From: Gemella massiliensis
GTDB taxonomy: Bacteria; Bacillota; Bacilli; Staphylococcales; Gemellaceae
DNA length: 64,000 nt
Direction: 5' to 3'
Assembly (NCBI RefSeq): GCF_900120125.1
Contig: NZ_LT635544.1
Location: 511,458 to 575,457 of the forward strand
Shown here: positions 25,242 to 33,592 of the stretch, piece by piece
Position numbering within the stretch: the first letter of the stretch is position 1
How the letters are laid out: each line of letters opens with the position of its first letter
Translations under genes and position numbers: made by a program
The notes under the pieces: generated by a model
What the model was told of the DNA's origin: nothing
What the model saw: the letters and a program-made list of their open reading frames with translations, nothing else
The model's database searches: none

Positions 25242-26591
25242 ATGCACTTAAATTTTGATTATTCAAAAGCGTTAAATTTTTTTGATAAACAAGAAATGAA
25301 AAATATGGAAAGTTATGTAAAAGTAGCACATGATACTTTGCATAACAAAACGGGAATAGGAAATGATTTTTTGGGCTGGTTAGATTTACCGACTAATTAT
25401 GATAAAGAAGAATTTTCACGCATTAAAATAGCGGCTAAAAAAATTCAAGAGAACTCAGATGTATTAGTAGTAATCGGTATAGGTGGTTCATATTTGGGAG
25501 CAAGAGCGGCAATAGAAATGTTGAATGACAGTTTTTATAATTTTTATGATAAAGGTAGAAAAACTCCGCAGGTGTTTTTTGTAGGAAATACTATTTCATC
25601 TACATATACGCAAGAATTAGTGAACTACTTAAAAACTACCAATAAAAACTTTTCAGTAAATGTAATTTCTAAATCAGGAACGACAACAGAACCGGCAATT
25701 GCGTTTCGTATTTTTAAAGAGTTGTTAGAAGAAAAATATGGGAAAGCGGGTGCAAAAGAAAGAATTTTTGCTACAACTGACAGAAGAAGAGGTGCATTGA
25801 AATCATTAGCTGACGATGAAGGATATGAAACATTTGTGGTACCTGATGATGTAGGAGGACGTTTTACAGTATTAACGGCAGTAGGGTTATTACCAATAGC
25901 TGTGAGTGGTATTGATATTGACAAAATAATGTCAGGGGCTAAACTGGCACAAAATGAACTGGCAACAGCTGATTTATCTAAAAATATTGCCTATCAATAT
26001 GCGGTAATGAGAAATATTTTACAACAAAAAGGTAAATTGATAGAAATTTTAGTTTCTTATGAACCGTCGATGGTATACTTTAATGAATGGTGGAAACAGT
26101 TATTCGGTGAGTCGGAAGGTAAAGACGGTAAAGCGTTGTATCCGGCAAGTGTGTGTTTTTCAACGGATTTACATTCAATGGGGCAATATATTCAAGAGGG
26201 GCGTCGAATTTTGTTAGAAACTATTCTTAAAGTGAAAACTCCTAACAAAGATATTGAATTAAAAGAAGCGGAGAACAACTTAGACGGTTTAAACTACTTG
26301 TCAGGTAAAACAATGAATTTTGTAAATACAAAGGCTTTTGAAGGAACACTACTTGCTCATACTGATGGTGGTGTACCGAACTTTGTAATAGAATTACCGG
26401 ATATGAGTGAGTTTACATTTGGATATTTAGTATACTTCTTTGAAAAAGCTGTTGCTATTTCCGGATATATGCAAGGATTAAATCCGTTTGATCAACCGGG
26501 GGTAGAAGCGTATAAGAAAAATATGTTTGCTCTATTAGGAAAACCTGGCTTTGAAGATTTAAGAAAAGAATTGGAGGAGAGATTAAAATAA
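25242..26591 (+). CDS. pgi: glucose-6-phosphate isomerase
   Basis: 449 residues, the normal length for the Firmicute form. Contains [28 protein letters not shown] (sugar-phosphate binding SIS motif), [15 protein letters not shown], and [12 protein letters not shown]. Interconverts glucose-6-phosphate and fructose-6-phosphate in the cytosol. AAGGAGAAG ribosome site; 21 bases after yvcK, so probably in that operon. Its terminator is split by an insertion sequence. Confidence 0.97.
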   Translation: MHLNFDYSKALNFFDKQEMKNMESYVKVAHDTLHNKTGIGNDFLGWLDLPTNYDKEEFSRIKIAAKKIQENSDVLVVIGIGGSYLGARAAIEMLNDSFYNFYDKGRKTPQVFFVGNTISSTYTQELVNYLKTTNKNFSVNVISKSGTTTEPAIAFRIFKELLEEKYGKAGAKERIFATTDRRRGALKSLADDEGYETFVVPDDVGGRFTVLTAVGLLPIAVSGIDIDKIMSGAKLAQNELATADLSKNIAYQYAVMRNILQQKGKLIEILVSYEPSMVYFNEWWKQLFGESEGKDGKALYPASVCFSTDLHSMGQYIQEGRRILLETILKVKTPNKDIELKEAENNLDGLNYLSGKTMNFVNTKAFEGTLLAHTDGGVPNFVIELPDMSEFTFGYLVYFFEKAVAISGYMQGLNPFDQPGVEAYKKNMFALLGKPGFEDLRKELEERLK

Positions 26592-26663
26592 AATATAAAA
26601 AGTGAACTGATAATAAATTTTAAGGCTCTGTGTCAAATACGGGGCATGAGAAAAAATAAGGAT

Positions 26664-26698
26664 AAAATGCTAAGCAATGCAGTGTTGCTTGGCATTTT
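26664..26698. terminator. terminator carried by the insertion sequence, copy 1
   Basis: AAAATGCTAAGCAA pairs with TTGCTTGGCATTTT (one G-U). It ends the transposase transcript and, read from the plus side, can stop transcripts arriving from pgi, so it may replace the terminator the element split. Confidence 0.8.
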
Positions 26699-28071
26699 TC
26701 AAAACGCCCTTAAAAGAAATATTATTTTTATACTCAGAAACAAATAACCTAGAAACAACTAAAATGCGTAATCTAAAGTTATAAAAGCTATTATAACCAT
26801 AAGAAACTCTCTTTAAAACCTTTATCTTATTATTAATACCCTCCAAAGAACCATTAGAGATAGAATACCTAACACTATTAAGCATATACTCTTTATGTTT
26901 TCTCATAGTATTAATAGCCTTACTAACACCATCAGATAAACCGATAGTAGATTTTTCAATTAATTCTTTAAACTCCAACTCATTTCTATACCTTATTGCA
27001 TATCTAATATCCTGAACTCTCTCATAGCTAGCCTTAAATATACAATCTAATCCTAATAAATAATCTAAAATATCACGTCTAGTAACTAAACTCCTAAAAC
27101 TCCTATTAAAGAAAAACCTACCATGAGTAACATTACTTTCATCTTCTAATATTAACTTCCAATTATTTTTTAAAAGAGTATAATTAATACCTTTTTGTTT
27201 TTTGTAAATATTCATTAGCTTAACTCTAGTTCTATTAAGTTCTCTATTAACATTTTGAATAAAGTTCTCTATTAACATTTTGAATAATATGAAACCTATC
27301 TATAACAATTTCAGCATTAGGAAACTTATTTCTAATCAACTTCATATAAGGAGTATAAATATCAATACAAATAGCCTTAACATTACTTCTAGCCTCTTTA
27401 GAAAATCTGGAAAAATAATTATTTAAAATATACTCAGTTCTACCATCAACTATATCAATAATCTCATGAGTTAAAGCATCTAAAAAAATAAAACTCATAC
27501 CATTTTTACTATCTTTAGTAAACTTTAACTCATCAAAGCATAAATACTCAGGTAAGGTATTATAGTTAAGAATGTCTACATGGGATTTACATTTATAAAG
27601 AGTTCTTATAACAGTATTAACCGATACATTATTCATTTTGGCTATTTGTTTAAAAGATAAAGTATCAGCTAAATCACTCATTATAGAAAACTTAACATTT
27701 TTAGAAATACTACAGTATTTATCTACAAAAGAAGTAGTAGCTACAAATTTTTTATTACAAGTTTTACACTTGAAACGTTGCTTTCTTAGTTCCAAATAAG
27801 CAGGGATACCTGATATTTTTAATAGATTAATTCTAGTAAGTTCATTAAAGCCGTTTTTAACTACAGTATAACCTTTATTAAGACAACCACAGCATTCACA
27901 CTTCTTGGGTTTATATGTTAAGGTACCTTTGAATACAAAGTACTTTTGATTATTTTTTATAGTTTCGTTATGTGTTTTCTCAATAGTTATATTTTTATCT
28001 TTTATTTGTAGTAGGTTTTTAATGAATTCTCCCTCTTTTATTTCTTTTGTTTTTGTGTTAAAATTATTCAT
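26670..28071 (-). pseudogene. ISL3 transposase, frameshifted (copy 1)
   Basis: The gene reads from an ATG at 28071 (AAAGGA upstream) for 274 residues, then shifts frame; the remaining 200 residues continue in another frame down to 26670. N-terminal zinc ribbons (CECCGC, CKTCNKKF) are followed by the DDE fold: CFDELKF, an aspartate in IVIDRFH, and the C-terminal SNGSLEGINNKIK with the catalytic Glu. The frame is broken by a 25-bp tandem duplication at 27237-27286; removing one unit restores RFHIIQNVNRELNRTRVKL, the normal ISL3 sequence. All catalytic residues survive on the two pieces. Confidence 0.9.
27237..27286 (-). repeat. 25-bp tandem duplication in transposase, copy 1
   Basis: Two identical 25-base units, 27237-27261 and 27262-27286. 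Since 25 is not a multiple of three, the duplication causes the frameshift. The same duplication is present in copy 2. Confidence 0.95.
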
Positions 28072-28299
28072 GACAGATATCCTTTCATAGTTTATTTTTT
28101 TTGCACTTTAATTATATTGGATATTTGTCTTTTTGTATATTAAAAAACAATACGAGGTATGGATTTTTTCCCATGCCCCGTATTTATTATACAACCAATT
28201 TTAATCAGTTCACTTTTAAGTTTTGTGAAGTACCGAAACATATTGGGAAATGTTTTATGTAACTTATACATAAATAAAAGAATATATATTATAAAATAA

Positions 28300-28328
28300 A
28301 AATATGATAATAACATGTATCATCATAT
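28300..28328 (-). terminator. possible terminator after the tRNA cluster
   Basis: Read on the minus strand, ATGATGATA and TATTATCAT-type arms form nine pairs (one G-U) and are followed by ATTTTTATTTTAT. AT-rich stem, so only moderate support. Confidence 0.4.
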
Positions 28329-28348
28329 TAAATACAATATTCAAAAAA

Positions 28349-28425
28349 TGGGGCGGCTGAAGGGAATCGAACCCTCGAATGTCGGAACCACAATCCGATG
28401 CGTTAACCACTTCGCCACAGCCGCC
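28349..28425 (-). tRNA. tRNA-His (GTG)
   Basis: Cloverleaf on the minus strand with anticodon GTG, the extra G at -1 paired with C73, and an encoded CCA end. Confidence 0.95.
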
Positions 28426-28435
28426 ATAAAAAAAA

Positions 28436-28508
28436 TGCCTTGAGACAGAGTCGAACTGCCGACACATGGAGCTTCAATCCATTGCTCTACAAACTGAGCT
28501 ATCAAGGC
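28436..28508 (-). tRNA. tRNA-Phe (GAA)
   Basis: 73-base cloverleaf, anticodon loop TTGAAGC between ATGGA and TCCAT. No CCA is encoded. Confidence 0.95.
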
Positions 28509-28512
28509 AAAA

Positions 28513-28588
28513 TGGCGGTCCCGACGGGAATTGAACCCGCGATCTCCTGCGTGACAGGCAGGCGTGATAACCGCTACACCACGGGACC
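28513..28588 (-). tRNA. tRNA-Asp (GTC)
   Basis: Anticodon loop CTGTCAC between CCTGC and GCAGG; acceptor GGTCCCG pairs with CGGGACC; CCA is encoded. Confidence 0.95.
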
Positions 28589-28615
28589 TACTTTATACTC
28601 TTACTCTCAAAAAAA

Positions 28616-28690
28616 TGGTGACCCGTACGGGACTCGAACCCGTGTTACCGCCGTGAAAGGGCGGTGTCTTAACCGCTTGACCAACGGGCC
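28616..28690 (-). tRNA. tRNA-Glu (TTC)
   Basis: Anticodon loop CTTTCAC between CCGCC and GGCGG; CCA is encoded. Confidence 0.95.
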
Positions 28691-28700
28691 ACAAAAAAAA

Positions 28701-28788
28701 CGGAGCAGGAGGGATTTGAACCCTCGCGCCAGTTTCCCGACCTACACCCTTAGCAGGGGCGCCTCTTCAGCCTCTTGAGTACTACTCC
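28701..28788 (-). tRNA. tRNA-Ser (GCT)
   Basis: 88 bases with the long variable arm of serine tRNAs; anticodon GCT in CTGCTAA. No CCA is encoded. Confidence 0.95.
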
Positions 28789-28790
28789 AA

Positions 28791-28866
28791 CTCCACAGGC
28801 AGGACTCGAACCTGCGACCCTCTGATTAACAGTCAGATGCTACTACCAACTGAGCTACTGTGGATA
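28791..28866 (-). tRNA. tRNA-Asn (GTT)
   Basis: Anticodon loop CTGTTAA between TCTGA and TCAGA; starts TCCACAG. First gene of the six-tRNA transcript. No CCA is encoded. Confidence 0.95.
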
Positions 28867-28895
28867 AATGTTCAGTTGCAATGAACATTTATTAT

Positions 28896-28924
28896 TATAC
28901 ATAAATATATATATAAAGTCAACA
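28896..28924 (-). promoter_or_regulatory. promoter of the tRNA cluster
   Basis: On the minus strand TTGACT and TATAAT (28896-28901) with a spacer of about 17 bases. A perfect 8-bp inverted repeat (AATGTTCA/TGAACATT, about 28869-28891) lies between it and tRNA-Asn. Confidence 0.75.
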
Positions 28925-28967
28925 CTTTTTTAGAAAAATTATGATATTGTATTGCATAGGTACAATA

Positions 28968-29038
28968 GATGTAAGACAAAAAAGTATAAATAATAATGTA
29001 CATTTGTAAATGATGTGAGACAAAAAAAGTATAAATAA
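28968..29038 (+). repeat. pair of direct repeats upstream of the SRP RNA
   Basis: 28968-28993 and 29012-29038 both read GATGT(A/G)AGAC, an A-run, then GTATAAATAA; one A is added in the second. They lie just upstream of the SRP RNA promoter. Confidence 0.8.
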
Positions 29039-29044
29039 AAGCTC

Positions 29045-29073
29045 TTGCTTTTTATTTTTAAATTTGCTATAAT
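29045..29073 (+). promoter_or_regulatory. SRP RNA promoter
   Basis: TTGCTT (29045-29050) and TATAAT (29068-29073), spacing 17. Confidence 0.75.
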
Positions 29074-29079
29074 ATAGAA

Positions 29080-29342
29080 ATGCTAGGTGGGGAGTTAGCG
29101 GTGCCCTGTACTTGCAATCCGCTTTAGCAAGACTGAATACCGAGATGCGGGTAAATTAGGGGATGTCGAGTTTAACACGTAATGTTGAGACTGAGGCACC
29201 TTACGACGCAGTGCTTATGAACCATGTCAGGTCCGGAAGGAAGCAGCATTAAGTATGTTTATTGTGGGTGTGAGTTTTTGTCAAGGTTGAGTTGGCGATT
29301 AGACTAACGGTCTTTTAGTTTATTCAAGTCTTGGTTGCATAT
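29080..29342 (+). ncRNA. ffs: signal recognition particle RNA (long Bacilli type)
   Basis: 5' Alu-type region GGGGAGTTAGCGGTGCCCTG followed by TGCAATCCGCTTTAGCA closely matches Bacillus scRNA. The S-domain hairpin ATGTCAGGTCCGGAAGGAAG continues CAGCATTAAG (about 29226-29255), which binds Ffh. Partner of Ffh/FtsY in membrane protein targeting. About 260 bases, so the Gram-positive long form; both ends are approximate. Confidence 0.92.
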
Positions 29343-29438
29343 TTATAAATCGATGAGTATCTGAAAGTGTTAACTTTTGGATTTTTTTAATGTTTAAACT
29401 ATAGAAATAGAAATTGTATTAGTGAAAAAGGGGATTTT

Positions 29439-30797
29439 ATGTATCAAGGAAAAAATATAAAAGAGCAATCAATAATATTTATAAAATTACTTATTCCGGT
29501 ATTGATTTATCAAATTATTTCATATTCATCGGGAATGATAGGGACGTTTATGGCAGGACATTACAGCCCGACAGATTTAGCAGGGGTAAGTATGGGAGTT
29601 AATATATGGAATCCAATTATGTACACGCTTAATGCAATAGTACTTGCCATTATTCCGATAGTATCACAGCTAATTGGAAAGGGAAGAGAGGATGAAATTC
29701 CGACGAAAGTTCGTCAATTTTTGTATATAGCTATAGCGATTAGTATAATTTTAATAATTGGGCTAAATACTTTAGCTACACCGGTAGTAAATTCACTAGG
29801 TTTAGAGGAAAGTATAGCTAAAGTTACTAAAAAATATTTATTTTATGAGAGTTTTGGAGTATTATCAATATTTCTTTACGTTGTACTTCGTGGTTTTATG
29901 GATAGCTTAGGCTTAACCCGTTTATCAATGATTATGATGGTAATTTCAGTTCCGATTAATGTATTTTTTGCTTATAGTTTTATTTTTGGAAAATTTGGAA
30001 TGCCGGAGTTAGGTGGAGCCGGAAATGCTGTAGCCGTATCGGTAACATATACTGCATTGTTTTTTATTGCATTAGTCCTTACAATAAAACATCCAAAATT
30101 AAATAAATATAAAATATTTCAAAAAGAGAGTATTAAACTTAATCACTGGGGAGAAATTTTTAGACTTGGGGTACCTATAGCGTTTGCAGCAGCATTGGAA
30201 ACAGTAGTGTTTTCAACATTATCACTTATGGTATCAAGGTTCGATACAACTATAATTGCTGCCCATCAATCAGCATTAAATTTTTCGGGTTTTTTGTATA
30301 GTTTACCGGTTAGTGTAGCAAATACTGTAACAATTATTGTAGCATTTCATGTTGGAGCAAAAAATTATAAGATGGCTCAGAGATATACATTTATTGGGTG
30401 TGGCATAGGTATGGTTTTTTCATTTATATCAGGACTTATGGTCTATATATTTGATTCAAAAATCCCTTATCTATATACAAATGATAAAGGGGTAATAAAT
30501 TTAACAGCGCATTTGTTATTGTATGCAATAGGATTTGCCATTTGTGATTCTTTTGCTTCATGTTTAGCAGGGGTTTTGCGTGGTTATAAAAAGGCTGTTC
30601 CTATTTGTGTGACAATGGGGATAGGATATTATTTAATAGGAATACCTATATCTTATTATTTGGTATTCGTTCGCAATATAGGAATTGATGGTCTATGGAT
30701 AGGCTGGATTATCGGTTTAACCTTTTATGCTATCGGTATTTTAATTTATTATTGGTATATGAAAAGAAAGATTAACAGGAAAATTTATTCAATATAA
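29439..30797 (+). CDS. MATE-family efflux protein (NorM-like)
   Basis: 452 residues, 12 predicted helices in two related halves. The N-terminal half has LLIPVLIYQIISYSSGMIGTFMAGHYSPTDLAGVSMG and the helix-7 region RLGVPIAFAAALETVVFSTLSLMVSRFD, both characteristic of NorM-type MATE exporters. Likely exports cationic drugs by Na+ or H+ antiport. AAAAAGGGGA precedes the ATG. Single gene between SRP RNA and a DUF1836 pseudogene. Confidence 0.9.
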   Translation: MYQGKNIKEQSIIFIKLLIPVLIYQIISYSSGMIGTFMAGHYSPTDLAGVSMGVNIWNPIMYTLNAIVLAIIPIVSQLIGKGREDEIPTKVRQFLYIAIAISIILIIGLNTLATPVVNSLGLEESIAKVTKKYLFYESFGVLSIFLYVVLRGFMDSLGLTRLSMIMMVISVPINVFFAYSFIFGKFGMPELGGAGNAVAVSVTYTALFFIALVLTIKHPKLNKYKIFQKESIKLNHWGEIFRLGVPIAFAAALETVVFSTLSLMVSRFDTTIIAAHQSALNFSGFLYSLPVSVANTVTIIVAFHVGAKNYKMAQRYTFIGCGIGMVFSFISGLMVYIFDSKIPYLYTNDKGVINLTAHLLLYAIGFAICDSFASCLAGVLRGYKKAVPICVTMGIGYYLIGIPISYYLVFVRNIGIDGLWIGWIIGLTFYAIGILIYYWYMKRKINRKIYSI

Positions 30798-30948
30798 TGT
30801 TATAATCTAAAATTACGTAATCAACTTTAAAAGCAATAAAGTGTTAAATTTAGCTGTTTTTAGTTGAAAGCGTAATTTTTTTCTTGACAATATTTTATAA
30901 AAACCATATAATGTAGTTATCAAAACTAGATAAAAAGGTGATGGTAAT

Positions 30949-31394
30949 TTGAAAGAAAATATATATCCAAAATGGATTGATTTACCGGAGTTTGATTTAT
31001 ATTTAGATCAGGTATTGCTTTATGTTAATCAACTAGATAGCACAGCAGTTGTTCATGGAGAAAAGGGCTTAACCTCAGCAATGATAAATAATTATGTTAA
31101 ACATGGATATTTAGATAAACCCATTAAAAAAAATATACAAGAAGACAATTAGCACGCCTTATAGTTATAACGTGTTTAAAAAATGTTTTCTCAATTCAAG
31201 AGGTCAGTAAAACGGTGAAATTATTAACCAAAAACAATCAATCAGAAAAAATGTATGATAATTTTGTTCGTTGCATGAATGGTGAAGAAAGCGATGATAT
31301 ACCGGCTGCCATTATTTTGGCTTGTAGAACCATTCGTTTATATCAACAAACTCATATGATAGTAGAAGATTTAGAAAAACAAGAAGAAGTATAG
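30949..31394 (+). pseudogene. DUF1836 family gene, frameshifted
   Basis: From a TTG with AAAAAGGTGAT upstream, 67 residues read in frame (IYPKWIDLPEFDLYLDQVL, LTSAMINNYVKHGYLDKPIK) and then stop. The shifted frame continues as KYTRRQLARLIVITCLKNVF through a coherent C-terminal half to the TAG ending at 31394. The break lies in the run of eight A at 31126-31133; nine would restore KKKYTRRQ. DUF1836 proteins are MerR-like helix-turn-helix proteins of unknown role, often next to degV, as here. Real mutation, slippage-tolerant expression or a sequencing error are all possible. Confidence 0.8.
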
Positions 31395-31409
31395 TAAAGG
31401 AGAGAAATA

Positions 31410-32254
31410 ATGAATTGGAAAATAGTGGTAGATACCGGCTGCGACTTACGGGAAATACCTAATTTAGCAGAGAATACAGTTTTTGAAAGAATTCCATTTT
31501 CTATTCAAATAGGGGAGAAAGAGTACAAAGATACTTTAGATTTAGATATAGATTTTATGATGGAAGAAATTTATTCAAGTGAAAAAGTAGCACGTTCTGC
31601 ATGCCCTAGTCCTAATGCGTTTTTATCAGCATATAAAAATACAGATAATATATTCGTTTTAACACTAACCAGCGGATTATCAGGCAGTTATAATAGTGCA
31701 AAAATCGCTGAGAAAATGTTATATGAAATCAACCCGGCAGCTAATATACATGTAATAGATAGCTTATCGGCAGGGGGGCATATGGATTTATTAGTCTTGA
31801 AGTTAAATAGTTTAATAGGTCAAGGATATGATTTTGAGGAGATAGTGGAAAAAATAACAGAGTATCATAAAAATTCAAAATTATTATTTGTATTGGAAAA
31901 AGTTGATAATTTAGTAAAAAACGGAAGACTTAGTAAACTAGCGGCAACCGTTGTCGGACTTTTAAATATTCGTATGGTTGGGGAAGCAAGTGATGAAGGG
32001 ACGCTTCATTTATTACATAAAGTTCGTGGTGAAAAAAAGCAATTACTGAGATTATAAATGAAATGAAAAAACATGGTTATAAAGGTGGAAAAGTAGTTAT
32101 AACTCATAGGAATAATGAAGGAATTTGTAAAAAATTGGAAAGTAAATTACAAGAATTTTATGGAAATATAACTTTTTCAATTATACGAACTTCAGGTTTG
32201 TGCAGCTTTTATGCAGAAGAAGGCGGAATTTTACTAGGATACGAAATTAATTAA
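31410..32254 (+). pseudogene. DegV-family fatty-acid-binding protein, frameshifted
   Basis: The first 215 residues (31410-32057) have the DegV hallmarks: VVDTGCDL, TLTSGLSGSYNSAKIA and VLEKVDNLVKNGRLSKLAA. The frame then shifts and the rest of the protein (MKKHGYKGGKVVITHRNNE to LLGYEIN, 32063-32254) is in another frame. Adding one A to the run of seven at 32032-32038 gives GEKKAITEIINEMKKHG, the expected continuous sequence. DegV proteins bind a fatty acid for the FakA kinase. AAAGGAGAG precedes the start. Second homopolymer break in adjacent genes, see the previous entry. Confidence 0.8.
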
Positions 32255-32277
32255 AAAATAAAGGTGGAATAGCGTTT

Positions 32278-32322
32278 AGGTACTAACCCAAAAACTTTGA
32301 CAAGTTTTGGAGTTAGTACCTT
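32278..32322. terminator. long hairpin terminator between degV and oxidoreductase
   Basis: AGGTACTAAC then CCAAAAACTT pair with AAGTTTTGG then AGTTAGTACCT, with a four-base loop. Serves two convergent genes. Confidence 0.85.
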
Positions 32323-32353
32323 ATTTCTTTTATACCTTTATTTTTTGTGAGTA

Positions 32354-32983
32354 TTATAATCTATAAACTGAGATACGTTGTTGAATGTGATTTCCATTTT
32401 CTACTTCATCAAGCATTGCACTGGCATAATCGGCATAACTTATAGAACTTTCCCCTTTTTGATTTACCGTAAATACCTCTCCGGCAGTTGCATATTTATT
32501 GGTTTTTTCTCCATTTTCAATAAAATTGGCAGCAGGACTTATAAATGTCCATTTTACATTATTTTTGGTTCTTAGTAGATCTAATTCATCAGCTTGCGCA
32601 GTAGCTAATGGTTTAAATTCTTCCGGGAAAGTAGATGTATCCAATAGACGAGTAGTATGTGTATTATCAATATATAAGCTACCTGCACCACCCACAACTA
32701 AGAAACGGATATCGCTATCTGCTAGTAGAGTTGTAAGGTATTCTATTGATTTGCTGTGAATAGGAAAAGTTTCAGGGGTAAATGCTCCTATTGCACTAAT
32801 TACAACATCAAATTTTTTTAAATCATTCTTAGTTAAATCGAATAAATCTTTTTCAATAACTTCATTTGTTACTGTTTTGTTGGTTGAACGAACGATTGCT
32901 GTAACATCGTGATTACGTTCTACTGCTTCTTTTACAATTAAACTACCTGCTTTACCGTTTGCTCCTATAACTGCTATTTTCAT
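32354..32983 (-). CDS. NAD(P)-binding oxidoreductase (atypical SDR, NmrA/YwnB-like)
   Basis: 209 residues from the ATG at 32983, which has CGGAGGT upstream; longer in-frame starts run into the promoter. The N terminus MKIAVIGANGKAGSLIVKEA is a Rossmann GxxGxxG loop; VVISAIGAF and FLVVGGAGSLYID follow. A typical redox-stress or quinone-related reductase paired with an HxlR regulator. It is divergent from the HxlR gene, and an inverted repeat overlaps its -35 box. Confidence 0.85.
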   Translation of the reverse strand: MKIAVIGANGKAGSLIVKEAVERNHDVTAIVRSTNKTVTNEVIEKDLFDLTKNDLKKFDVVISAIGAFTPETFPIHSKSIEYLTTLLADSDIRFLVVGGAGSLYIDNTHTTRLLDTSTFPEEFKPLATAQADELDLLRTKNNVKWTFISPAANFIENGEKTNKYATAGEVFTVNQKGESSISYADYASAMLDEVENGNHIQQRISVYRL

Positions 32984-33036
32984 TTCAATGACCTCCGTTT
33001 TTAAATCTATTATTGAATTTTTGTTTTGATAATAAT

Positions 33037-33077
33037 ATAATATACTTATACAAACTAAATGTAAAGTACGCACTTTA
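33037..33077. promoter_or_regulatory. oxidoreductase promoter with HxlR operator candidate
   Basis: Minus-strand TTTACA (33060-33065) and TATTAT (33037-33042), spacing 17. The palindrome TAAAGTACGCACTTTA (33062-33077) overlaps the -35 box and shares AGTAYGCACT with the site at 33544-33559. Confidence 0.65.
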
Positions 33078-33162
33078 AGGTAATATAATTACTTAAAAGA
33101 AACTATTGTGTATTATAAGTTTTATTAGATATAAAACTTAATTTTTTCGGAGGTAATTAATT

Positions 33163-33489
33163 ATGGAAAAAAATTTACCGGCATGTCCTGTGGAACTGAC
33201 ACTAACTCTTATAAGTAATAGGTGGAGAATACTTATTATTCGTGATTTATTAGAGGGAACTAAACGTTTTGGAGAATTAAAAAGATCTGTAGGTAATGTA
33301 TCACAAAAAGTTCTTACCGCCAATTTACGTGAAATGGAAAAAAGCGGATTAATTAATAGAAAAGTTTATGCAGAAGTACCGCCACGTGTTGAATATTCGT
33401 TAACGGATTTAGGAAATTCTTTAGAACTAGTGATAAACTCATTAGGTTCTTGGGGAATGACATATAGAAATAAACTGGAAAATTTATAA
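33163..33489 (+). CDS. HxlR-family transcriptional regulator
   Basis: 108 residues. CPVELTLTLISNRWRILIIRDLLEGTKRFGELKRSV is the HxlR signature, with the conserved cysteine at residue 8 that senses quinones or oxidants in YodB/HypR relatives. VSQKVLTANLREMEKSGLI is the recognition-helix region and VPPRVEYSLTDLG the wing. CGGAGGT precedes the ATG. Divergent from the oxidoreductase it probably represses. Confidence 0.92.
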   Translation: MEKNLPACPVELTLTLISNRWRILIIRDLLEGTKRFGELKRSVGNVSQKVLTANLREMEKSGLINRKVYAEVPPRVEYSLTDLGNSLELVINSLGSWGMTYRNKLENL

Positions 33490-33528
33490 AAAGAAAATAA
33501 TTTAGATGATAATTAATTGTTTATGAGT

Positions 33529-33559
33529 TATAATATAGTCAAGGTGCATAAGTATGCAC
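33529..33559 (+). promoter_or_regulatory. promoter and palindrome upstream of the PfoR-like gene
   Basis: TATAAT at 33529-33534 (no convincing -35 box) followed ten bases on by the perfect palindrome GTGCATAAGTATGCAC (33544-33559), placed to block transcription. Confidence 0.55.
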
Positions 33560-33592
33560 TATTATTTTAATATATATTAAAGGGGAATAACT

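Larger units (their letters stand above)
26624..28196 (-). mobile_element. ISL3-family insertion sequence, copy 1
   Basis: 1573 bp. The ends are imperfect inverted repeats of about 34 bp sharing the core AAATACGGGGCATG followed by GAAAAAAT (outermost bases GGCTCTGTGT at the left, GGTTGTATAA at the right). A perfect 8-bp target duplication AATTTTAA flanks it (26616-26623, 28197-28204); 8-bp duplications are the rule for ISL3. It carries one transposase gene on the minus strand, frameshifted. About seven base differences and one indel separate it from the copy at 42652-44223. Confidence 0.95.
26598..28217 (+). terminator. pgi terminator, split by the insertion sequence
   Basis: Left arm AAAAGTGAACTGAT (26598-26611) and right arm ATCAGTTCACTTTT (28204-28217) are perfectly complementary over 14 bases but now 1.6 kb apart. 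Removing the element and one target duplication restores a 14-bp stem with an 11-base loop just after the pgi stop codon. Confidence 0.9.

Noticed and set aside
28440-28778. Open frame of 112 codons on the plus strand with database-like motifs (GIEPAISCVTGRRDNRYTT)
   Set aside because: It is antisense to the tRNA-Phe to tRNA-Ser genes; such frames are known artefacts of tRNA clusters.
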